From: JABDJZ01 sp047619685
GTDB taxonomy: Bacteria > Bacteroidota > Rhodothermia > Rhodothermales > UBA10348
Direction of reading: 5' to 3'
Assembly (NCBI GenBank): GCA_047619685.1
Contig: JBLHLC010000020.1
Location: 13,412 to 77,411 of the forward strand
Length of the DNA: 64,000 nucleotides
This document shows, piece by piece, positions 55,557-62,280 of this stretch. Position 1 is the first letter of the stretch. The number at the start of each line of letters is the position of its first letter. The position numbers were made by a program, and so were the translations under genes. The notes beneath the pieces are model-generated. The model searched no databases. It was not told the DNA's origin and saw only the letters and a list, made by a program, of their open reading frames with translations.

Positions 55557-56768
55557 ATGCTGCGGTGGATTTTGCTCACAGGCCTACTGACGGCGACGGC
55601 CTGCGACACCGTCCGGAATTCGACCGACGTCCGACCGCCGGAGAGGGCGTTCGATCCGCTTCCGGCCCAAGCAGATTCAGCTCTCACACGCCACCACATA
55701 TGGCATCGGTGGAAGACGCCTGAGCTTGCCTGGCACGCGCAAGTCCTATCCGGCCCACACGATCCAGACACGTTGTCGCGTGCGGTTACGGATGCCTTCG
55801 AGGTGTGGGCGGAGGAGTCTTCGTTGACTTTCCAGGCTGTGCTTGACGCCAGGGCGGCGGACCTGCGAATTGCAATCACGGATCAACTTCCCTGCGATGT
55901 GGCCACGTGCCCGGTTGGCGTGGCGTGGTTTCCAGGCCATCCGGAGAGGCCGGGCGAGATTCTGCTACGCGCCGGTCATCTACCGACCACCCGCGTGGCT
56001 CTCGCCGAGGTGGTTCTTCATTTCGCGGGGCATGCTCTGGGTCTTGAGCATGTCCAGGATACGTGGTCGGCCATGTCGGTGATGGCGCGGCCCGAAGGGC
56101 GATGGGGAGGCTTGGGGCACGAGGATCGGCTGGCGATTCGGGGTCGCTACGGGCGCCCGGGGCGCGTTCCGCCGGAGGAGCCTGTTCCAACTCACGACAT
56201 GTGGATTCCGTCGTGTGTCGGTGCGAGGCCCTCGGGGCTGAACTCGCTGTATCCTGACTCAGACGGCGACTCGCTGCCGGACGCCATCGAGCGATTCGTT
56301 CTTGGTACAGATCCAGCGGCCTGTGACACGGATTTCGACGATCTATCGGATGCAGAGTCCTATTGGGGGCTAAATCCGCTGGCGAGTGACACGGACGGAG
56401 ATGGGAGCGTGGACTCACAGGAAGTGGGAGCGGGAGGGAACCCCTTCAGAACACAGCCGCCGGTAGGGATCCCCCTGGGGGCGAATTGGAGGCTCCACGG
56501 ACAATTCGAGGGAGTAGATCAGACTGGGCGGCAGCTTAGCTTCGTGGGTTCCGGATCTTTCGGCGCTGAAGGGAGCATTCGACTTCCCTGGAACTCGGGC
56601 CATATTGAGGTTTTCGTGCACGGGGGCGTGGATGCCCAGGAGCGATTCTGGATTCGATCATTGGATGGTCGGTTGGAATATCGGGCAGAGCGGTTCGATG
56701 CCTCCCTGCAAGGAACCTACACATTCGGAGCGCGCGAGGAAGGGAATTGGAGCGCCGCGATGCGATAG
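55557..56768 (+). CDS. Matrixin-like lipoprotein with substituted catalytic glutamate
   Basis: A 403-residue lipoprotein from the ATG at 55557 (signal LRWILLTGLLTATA, lipobox Cys). The N-terminal half is a matrixin/metzincin-like domain with zinc motif HFAGHALGLEH (His155, His159, His165), whereas the consensus is HExxHxxGxxH. The general-base Glu is Phe156, so hydrolysis is unlikely. The Met-turn SAMSVMARPEG and the GRYG end fit the family. Then follow calcium-binding thrombospondin-type-3-like repeats (DSDGDSLPDAIE, DTDGDGSVDSQE) and a C-terminal beta region. The three zinc histidines are intact, so zinc or ligand binding may remain. The function may have shifted to binding. Confidence 0.8.
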   Translation: MLRWILLTGLLTATACDTVRNSTDVRPPERAFDPLPAQADSALTRHHIWHRWKTPELAWHAQVLSGPHDPDTLSRAVTDAFEVWAEESSLTFQAVLDARAADLRIAITDQLPCDVATCPVGVAWFPGHPERPGEILLRAGHLPTTRVALAEVVLHFAGHALGLEHVQDTWSAMSVMARPEGRWGGLGHEDRLAIRGRYGRPGRVPPEEPVPTHDMWIPSCVGARPSGLNSLYPDSDGDSLPDAIERFVLGTDPAACDTDFDDLSDAESYWGLNPLASDTDGDGSVDSQEVGAGGNPFRTQPPVGIPLGANWRLHGQFEGVDQTGRQLSFVGSGSFGAEGSIRLPWNSGHIEVFVHGGVDAQERFWIRSLDGRLEYRAERFDASLQGTYTFGAREEGNWSAAMR

Positions 56769-56903
56769 ACCATCTCTGGCCGCTGACATCATCGATTACC
56801 TGTGCAAGGTCGGCCAGCGGAAGCAAATCTTCTTCCTGTGGCCACCCAACCAGTTTATTTCCATCGCGGTTGCTAAGAAAATGGCGGCCCTGATGACTGT
56901 GGA

Positions 56904-57212
56904 CTATTTGGAGACCCGAGAGTCCCGAAGCTCTAGAAAGGGGTTCCAGCGGGACTCGGCCAAATCGCGGATCGAGTTCCGACTGAGGGTGACGCTGACG
57001 TGCGTGTAGATCATGTTGGTCTTCAGGTCTTTGTGGCCGAGGAGTTCCTGGACCGTCCTGATGTCGCTGCCGGACTCAAGAAGATGAGTTGCGAAGGAAT
57101 ACCTCAGGGTGTGACAGGTGACGCGCTTCGTGATGCCGGATCGGAGAGCCGCCTTTCGGAGTTCTTTTTGGATTGAGGACGGCGACACGTGGTAGCGGGC
57201 CATGTCACTGAA
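56904..57212 (-). pseudogene. Truncated integron-type integrase (C-terminal part)
   Basis: About 100 codons matching the end of IntI-type recombinases: RYHVSPSSIQKELRKAALRSG, CHTLRYSFATHLLESGSDIRTVQELLGHKDLKTNMIYTHV. The HxxR box (HTLR) and the LGHKD motif and final Tyr (IYTHV) are present. The N-terminal two thirds are missing, and the sequence stops where an IS3-like fragment begins (about 57222). It is therefore an inactive remnant; no attC sites were recognised nearby. Confidence 0.7.
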
Positions 57213-57221
57213 GTTGCCCCG

Positions 57222-57520
57222 ATTTGGTGGACTACCTTTCACTTGAAGCCAAGAGGTAGTCTACGCCACGATCACGCCCTCCTTACACGCCCGAGTTCCG
57301 ACAGCAGATTGTTGAGTTGCATCGTTCAGGCCGTTCGGTCGCGGAGCTGGTTCGCGAGTTCGAGCCCTCCCACGAGACTGTCCGCAGTTGGATCAGACAG
57401 GCCGATGCGGATGCGGGCCAGGTGGAGGCGTCTCATAGTCGGAAGAATACGAGGTTAGCTCCGTTGCCGGTAACTCAAGGCGCTGACGGGCCTATGCTGA
57501 CTGTTCAAGGAATATTCTGA
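57222..57520 (+). mobile_element. IS3-family fragment (OrfA N-terminal part)
   Basis: The frame from about 57260 reads PPYTPEFRQQIVELHRSGRS then VAELVREFEPSHETVRSWIR and QADADAG, the helix-turn-helix start of IS3 OrfA transposases. It ends at a stop near 57520. The OrfB part is absent. The left edge lies next to the integron-integrase remnant, where the sequence TGGTGGACTACCTTTCAC may be the IS end. It is a decayed insertion. Confidence 0.65.
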
Positions 57521-57526
57521 AAGCCG

Positions 57527-58072
57527 ATGATGCGCCTCTTTCTGATGGCCCTGGCCCTTTCGGTATTGACACAGGGATGCGGCTCCGGTTCTCTTGACGC
57601 CGTCGAAGAGGAGCCGTCGTCCGCTGGCTGCTCCATCCCTGAAGGTGGGTTACGGCTGGTCGGCCACGCCGTCCATATGCCGACATGTGCGCCTAGGGAC
57701 GGCCCGGCGCTCGACATTGTTTTGACCTCGGAGAGAATCACGTGCGATTCACTGCTGGCCATCTGGCTTCACGGTCCTTCGGAACGCTCATCGTTCGTGC
57801 AGCTCAAGCTCAATGGTTCTTTTGAGCCTATCCCGTTGGTCGCCCACGATCTAGGTTCAGAGATTGATACGGGGGTCTCCTACTCGACCGGCGGGTCTGG
57901 CCGGCGATGCATGCTGGGCGAGTGCACGATAGTGGAACGGGGTACGGTGCATTTCGGGCCGGCTGAGTCGGACAACCAATACCTCGAGGTTCGACTCTGT
58001 TTTGCCGACGGCACCGAGAAGACGGGCCGATATGAAGTTCACCGGTGCGAACGTGAGGCGATCTGTGGCTGA
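57527..58072 (+). CDS. Lipoprotein of unknown function
   Basis: A 181-residue lipoprotein with signal MMRLFLMALALSVLTQG and lipobox Cys18. The mature part has several cysteines (GCSIPEGG, MPTCAPRDG, RITCDSL, CMLGECTIV, RLCFADG, HRCEREAIC) consistent with multiple disulfides. No family was recognised. It follows the IS3 fragment. Confidence 0.65.
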   Translation: MMRLFLMALALSVLTQGCGSGSLDAVEEEPSSAGCSIPEGGLRLVGHAVHMPTCAPRDGPALDIVLTSERITCDSLLAIWLHGPSERSSFVQLKLNGSFEPIPLVAHDLGSEIDTGVSYSTGGSGRRCMLGECTIVERGTVHFGPAESDNQYLEVRLCFADGTEKTGRYEVHRCEREAICG

Positions 58073-58405
58073 TGCGCTTCGGTAGGACTGAGCGTTGCCG
58101 ACGCGAGTTCTGGGATGCGCGCGGGGAGCTTCACTCGATGATGACTGATTTGGAGTGGGGGGGTGGCCATCGCCCCCATCCTGAATTCCGTCTACTCCTC
58201 CAAATTCAGTCCGCACGCAAACCCTCCAACCACCGTCTCTCCCGTGATCTGCTTCGAGATTCAAACAGAACGGCAAGCCCCGGTGCCGAGCCGGCTCCGA
58301 TAGTTGAGACCCGGCATTTGCCCAGTGGGGGTATTGCGATGGCCTGCGGACGCCGACGAGTTACGTTGAGTGCCGAATGACCTTGGTTCGGTGAGTGGAG
58401 GAGTA

Positions 58406-58927
58406 ATGATGGAAATGCTTAGGGCATGTGTTTGGACGGTGCTCCTGTGCCTGGTCGCTGGTTGCTCCTCTGTCGGTTCAGAAGACGACGGTTTCGACGT
58501 GGAACTACTGACCGACAGGTCGGCATACATCGCAGACTCGACAGAGGTGATTCGACTGAGCCTCACTAACCGATCAGAGGCTCCTCTTCACTACATATGT
58601 GAAATTGGAATCAGTCTTGAAGAGCTGGACGGTGGAGCGGTGATGAAGGAGTGGGGAGTACGTGGCATATGTGAGTCCCTGGCCCCAGGCAGCATTCCGG
58701 CAGGCGGGAAGCGCACTTTCGAATTATCCTTCCGTGGGATTAATGATCAGATCCGATCCATCGATGAATACACGGACTACGGTGAAGCGCGGTTTGACCG
58801 CAGTATTGACTACCGCCTCGTGATACCCAACCTATACGCAGAGCCGGGCGACGATGCGGAACACCTGCTCCCGCTCGCCGACCGAGTCTCCAATCTATTC
58901 AAGATCGAGAGACCAGCCGCCAACTAG
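58406..58927 (+). CDS. Lipoprotein, BsuPI-like beta-sandwich possible
   Basis: A 173-residue lipoprotein from the ATG at 58406, preceded by a good GGAGG site at 58397-58402, which is rare in this window. Signal MMEMLRACVWTVLLCLVAGC has its lipobox Cys at residue 20. The segment TDRSAYIADSTEVIRLSLTNRSEAPLHY resembles the start of intracellular-proteinase-inhibitor (BsuPI)-type beta-sandwich domains. The resemblance is modest. It is the last gene of unit B. Confidence 0.6.
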   Translation: MMEMLRACVWTVLLCLVAGCSSVGSEDDGFDVELLTDRSAYIADSTEVIRLSLTNRSEAPLHYICEIGISLEELDGGAVMKEWGVRGICESLAPGSIPAGGKRTFELSFRGINDQIRSIDEYTDYGEARFDRSIDYRLVIPNLYAEPGDDAEHLLPLADRVSNLFKIERPAAN

Positions 58928-59308
58928 GTTCGTACGATAGCAAGGGCTCTTTTAAGCTCTTCCGGATTCTGCCAAAGGCCGGGATGACAAGACGGTGGTT
59001 CGCCTCTTCCTAGGCATCGCAGCCTTCTCAAGCGACCTTAGGGATGCGGCGGCCGATAACGTCCCCGCCGCCACCTTCCTCCTGCCACTACTCACGGTAG
59101 TGGCCCCGGGCGCGACCAGGCACAATCTCAGCCGTGTCCGTCACTGGTTCACTTCGTCCTGACCTGGACAACTACCGATCTCCCTCTCAGGATAACCGGT
59201 TCTTCGTGCATTTCTCTGCACAATCGTAGGTAACAGGTAGGTAAGCTCCAGCAATAGACACGGTCTATTACGTTGCGACACTGCCTGTTATAGCCTTTGG
59301 CCCTCATT
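58928..59308. other. 381-bp stretch without a confident gene
   Basis: Between the last unit B lipoprotein and the third tRNA repeat I see no start-bearing frame with family motifs. One open stretch (about 58972-59162) is protein-like but lacks a start. It may be a decayed gene. Confidence 0.35.
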
Positions 59309-59350
59309 CTTTTAATCAGAGGGTCCTTGGTTCGAACCCAAGCGGGGTCA
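59309..59350 (+). repeat. tRNA-Lys 3' repeat, copy 3, with copied terminator
   Basis: The match to the tRNA begins inside the anticodon loop and runs to its 3' end. Homology then continues for about 50 bp into the downstream terminator region (CGCCCCA..TGGGGCG at 59355-59380, then TTCTTGTG), as behind the real tRNA. It is thus more extended on the right than copies 2 and 4. Confidence 0.8.
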
Positions 59351-59418
59351 CATTGCGCCCCAACGACTTACAGAGTTGCTGGGGCGTTCTTGTGTTTAGG
59401 GGATTTTCGGCGGCCCGA

Positions 59419-59673
59419 TCAGTCGTAGATATCCTTGCGATGGCCGAGATCCAGGACCGTGACGATGCGAATCACATCTTCGATCTCGTAAACCACTCGA
59501 TATTGCCCAACTCGGATTCTCCAGCCGTCTCGACCAATCAACTTCCTGCACCCGGCCGGGCGCGGTTCCTCTCCCAAACTCCGTACGGCGTCTCTAACCC
59601 GTTCGTACTCGGGCGTCGGGAGTTTTTTCAATGACTTGACAGCCCGGCGAAGAATTTCGACTCGGTATGTCAC
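59419..59673 (-). CDS. RelE/ParE-family toxin
   Basis: An 84-residue toxin from a GTG start at 59673. RelE-like core: MTYRVEILRRAVKSLKKLP, then CRKLIGRDGWRIRVGQYRVVYEI and IRIVTVLDLGHRKDIY. RelE-type toxins cleave mRNA at the ribosome; ParE-type act on gyrase; the Arg/Tyr-rich end and RVGQYRVVYEI favour RelE. It overlaps the antitoxin stop by 1 bp and lies alone between two att repeats. Confidence 0.88.
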   Translation of the reverse strand: MTYRVEILRRAVKSLKKLPTPEYERVRDAVRSLGEEPRPAGCRKLIGRDGWRIRVGQYRVVYEIEDVIRIVTVLDLGHRKDIYD

Positions 59674-59879
59674 TAGCCGGTACGGTCCCGCTCAATCTCG
59701 CGGACCGCGTCCTCGAATGGAACTGAAACACCCTTGTCCTCCTTGGCTTCGTCGTATGCACGGACAGCGTCCAGTTCCTCGACTGCCTCCAGGAGTTCTG
59801 CGTAGCGGTCAACTCCGACAAGCACAGCGATTCTTCGCCCCGAGTCGTCGGTTACGTATTGTGTTTCGGATGTGGTCAT
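59673..59879 (-). CDS. RelB/Phd-type antitoxin
   Basis: A 68-residue protein from the ATG at 59879; a longer frame to 59927 has no convincing start. The N-terminal DNA-binding half reads TQYVTDDSGRRIAVLVGVDRYAELLEAVEELD and the C-terminal toxin-binding helix is VPFEDAVREIERDR. It precedes and overlaps the toxin gene, the usual order for an autoregulated toxin-antitoxin operon. Confidence 0.82.
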   Translation of the reverse strand: MTTSETQYVTDDSGRRIAVLVGVDRYAELLEAVEELDAVRAYDEAKEDKGVSVPFEDAVREIERDRTG

Positions 59880-59952
59880 TGTACCCGGTTTCCCTGTCCC
59901 ACTATGCGAAGCCGGAAAACGTTCCAACTGGACCCGCGGCCTCGTGGCAGCG

Positions 59953-59998
59953 GACTTTTAATCAGAGGGTCCTTGGTTCGAACCCAAGCGGGGTCACA
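59953..59998 (+). repeat. tRNA-Lys 3' repeat, copy 4
   Basis: It matches the tRNA from the anticodon stem (GACTTTTAATC) to the 3' end and GGGTCACA. Beyond that the sequence is different (GAAGACGGCCC) and holds its own hairpin. It may be the original chromosomal tRNA end or an older insertion scar. Confidence 0.8.
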
Positions 59999-60004
59999 TT
60001 GAAG

Positions 60005-60050
60005 ACGGCCCGAAAATCGCGCACCACGCGGCTCTGGGGCCGTTTCTGTT
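60005..60050 (+). terminator. Hairpin behind repeat copy 4
   Basis: ACGGCCC (60005-60011) pairs with GGGCCGT (60037-60043), followed by TTCTGTTG. If copy 4 is the original chromosomal end of the tRNA-Lys gene, this would be its native terminator. Confidence 0.5.
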
Positions 60051-60170
60051 GTCGGATGGCGTACACTTGGCCCAGGTAGTTGTTCGACCGGGATCTTCTG
60101 CAGGATTCGCTGCCCGGGTTGTGGATACCAGACGGCCCGCGGCGCCGCAGATGTAAACGCGAGGAAACGA

Positions 60171-62186
60171 GTGCTCGGGATCACATTACCCTTTTTGAAC
60201 GAGATGGTCGCGCTCTTCGCGGTGAGCGTCGCCGTTGCCTATGTGTGCTACCGGCTGCGCCTCGTACCGATCGCCGGCTTCCTGCTTGCGGGCGTCCTCA
60301 TTGGCCCGAACGGCCTCGGCTTCGTTTACGACCAGGAGCTCGTGAACATGCTGGCCGAGATCGGAGTGATCCTCCTGCTCTTCACAATCGGCCTGGAGCT
60401 GAGCCTGGAGAAACTTTCGCGCATCCGCCGGGCGATTTTTGTGGGCGGGGGCCTACAGGTGTTGCTCAGCATCACCCTTGTCCTGGGAGTTCTCCTGGCC
60501 CTTGGTTTGGACTGGAAGATTGGCGTGTACACCGGTTGCCTGGTCGCACTTAGTTCAACCGCCATTGTCTTGGGGCTGCTTGCGGAGCGAGGCGAGACGG
60601 GTACGCCCGCAGGCCGCATCTCATTGGCCATCCTAATCTTTCAGGATCTGGCCATCGTGGTTATGGTGCTCCTCGTTCCAATGCTTGCCGGGGACGGCGG
60701 TACGGCGTCCGAGGTCGCGTGGGCCCTCGGAAAGGCAGCGCTGCTGATCACCGCGGTGCTCGTTTTGACCCGGCGTGTAGTGCCATGGATCCTGGAACAG
60801 GTCGCACAAACCAGGCGGCAGGAGTTGTTTCTCCTGACGGTCGTAGCGATTTGTTTCGGAACAGCTGCAGCGTCCAGTTATGCGGGTGTCAGCCTGGCCG
60901 TTGGCGGGTTCCTGGCCGGACTTGTCGTGAGCGAGAGTCGCTACAGCGACCATGCTCTGAGTGAAATCCTTCCCTTGCGTACGATCTTCGGCGCTGTCTT
61001 CTTTGCCTCGGTGGGAATGCTGCTCGATCTCAGTTTCCTTCTGGAGAACCCACTGATCGTCTTGGCGGCCGCCGTCATCGTATTCGTCATTAAGATGGTA
61101 ACGACTACAGGCAGCGTGCTCGTGCTAGGTTATCCAATTCGCATTGCCACGACCGCCGGTTTGGGGTTGGCTCAGATTGGCGAATTTTCGTTCGTCCTTG
61201 AGCGAGCCGGGCGAGCTTCAGGGCTGTCGCCGGCCGGCCTCGGCGAAGTCGGAACGCAGACCTTCCTGGCGGCGACGGTATTGCTCATGATACTCACGCC
61301 CTTTCAGATGCAGGCCGCCAGAGGCGTTGGTGCCTTCTTGGCTCGATCCCCCCTCCGAAGACTTGGCTCCTCAGGAGAGCGACAGCTGATCGAGGAGCCC
61401 GCGAATCTCGAAGATCACGTGATCATTGTCGGCTATGGACCGGCAGGACGACGACTGGTGAAAGTACTTCAGGACAGAGGGCTTCCATTTGTCGTTATCG
61501 ATCTCAATCCCAGTTCAGTCAAGGAGATGCACCGGGAGCACGTGGCTGCCGTTTACGGCGATGCCTCTCGGCCTCACATTCTGGCGGCCGCAGGCATCAC
61601 CATGGCCAAGCTGTGTGTGGTGGTCACCAATGACTCGGACATCTCCCCGCAGATTGTGGCACAAGCACGATACGCGAACCCCACGCTGCAGATCATCATC
61701 CGGACTGGACCCGTGGCAAACATGAAGCACCTACAGGAGGCAGGTGCAGACATCGTCGTACCCGAGGAGATGGAAACGACCGTTCGCATCTTCTCCCATG
61801 TTCTTGGGGCCTACATGGTCCCGCCGGAAGAGGTCGATCGCCAGGTCCGCCTCCTTCGAGCAGAGGACTATGGCATCATGCGCGGTAGTATCCAGGAAGC
61901 ACATCTCATGGTGCTGCAAGGGCTGGATGAAGAGGGCCTGCACACTCGCGCGGTCGCCGTGCGGAAAGGGTCACCCTCTGCCAATAAGACGTTGGAGGAA
62001 TTGGCGCTTCGCCGTCGCCACGGGCTTACCGTACTGATGGTGCGGCGGGACGGAAAGACGATTGCCAGTCCGGCGGGCGATTTTCTTGTTGAGGTGGGAG
62101 ACCGGCTGGTCTTGGTTGGCGCGGCCGAAACATTTGCCGCGTGTGCCGGCCTGTTTCGAAGCCGCGGTCTCGATGAGAAGGACTAA
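60171..62186 (+). CDS. Kef-type K+/H+ antiporter with RCK domains (CPA2 family)
   Basis: Cation/proton antiporter of 671 residues in the inner membrane. The GTG at 60171 starts the protein. The N-terminal half has about 12 transmembrane helices with the typical GFLLAGVLIGPNGLGF, GIGL-type TIGLELSLEKL and LIFQDLAIVVMVLL (Gln/Asp ion site) segments. An RCK_N (TrkA_N) domain starts near residue 405 (VIIVGYGPAGRRLVKVL, Rossmann GxGxxG) and an RCK_C domain near 560-660. Soluble ligands or NAD(H) on the RCK domains probably gate ion flux in pH or stress control. First core gene right of the island. Confidence 0.93.
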   Translation: MLGITLPFLNEMVALFAVSVAVAYVCYRLRLVPIAGFLLAGVLIGPNGLGFVYDQELVNMLAEIGVILLLFTIGLELSLEKLSRIRRAIFVGGGLQVLLSITLVLGVLLALGLDWKIGVYTGCLVALSSTAIVLGLLAERGETGTPAGRISLAILIFQDLAIVVMVLLVPMLAGDGGTASEVAWALGKAALLITAVLVLTRRVVPWILEQVAQTRRQELFLLTVVAICFGTAAASSYAGVSLAVGGFLAGLVVSESRYSDHALSEILPLRTIFGAVFFASVGMLLDLSFLLENPLIVLAAAVIVFVIKMVTTTGSVLVLGYPIRIATTAGLGLAQIGEFSFVLERAGRASGLSPAGLGEVGTQTFLAATVLLMILTPFQMQAARGVGAFLARSPLRRLGSSGERQLIEEPANLEDHVIIVGYGPAGRRLVKVLQDRGLPFVVIDLNPSSVKEMHREHVAAVYGDASRPHILAAAGITMAKLCVVVTNDSDISPQIVAQARYANPTLQIIIRTGPVANMKHLQEAGADIVVPEEMETTVRIFSHVLGAYMVPPEEVDRQVRLLRAEDYGIMRGSIQEAHLMVLQGLDEEGLHTRAVAVRKGSPSANKTLEELALRRRHGLTVLMVRRDGKTIASPAGDFLVEVGDRLVLVGAAETFAACAGLFRSRGLDEKD

Positions 62187-62280
62187 AGGCGACGACGCGT
62201 AAACGGGAATTGACGTTCCGTTGTCGATTAGTGTGCCGACCGGAAGCCGTTCCGGCCACCCCACCTCCGATATCTCCCCC

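Larger units (their letters stand above)
54927..59998. mobile_element. Residual att-bounded units B and C to the right of element A
   Basis: Unit B (54877 to about 59309) and unit C (59309 to 59998) lie between further copies of the tRNA-Lys 3' half. B contains a T9SS fragment, a pseudo-matrixin, a truncated integron-like integrase, an IS3 fragment and two lipoproteins. C holds only a toxin-antitoxin pair. Neither has an intact integrase. They look like remnants of earlier insertions at the same site, now flanked by the younger element A. Confidence 0.65.

Noticed and set aside
57857..58380. Frames of 139 (-) and 102 (+) codons between the two lipoproteins
   Set aside because: They overlap each other and the 57527-58072 gene, lack motifs and have no start support.
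35239..59998. Search for CRISPR arrays, conjugation genes or phage structural genes in the island
   Set aside because: No regularly spaced short repeats, relaxase, type IV secretion or capsid/terminase-like genes were seen; the only repeats are the tRNA-derived att copies.
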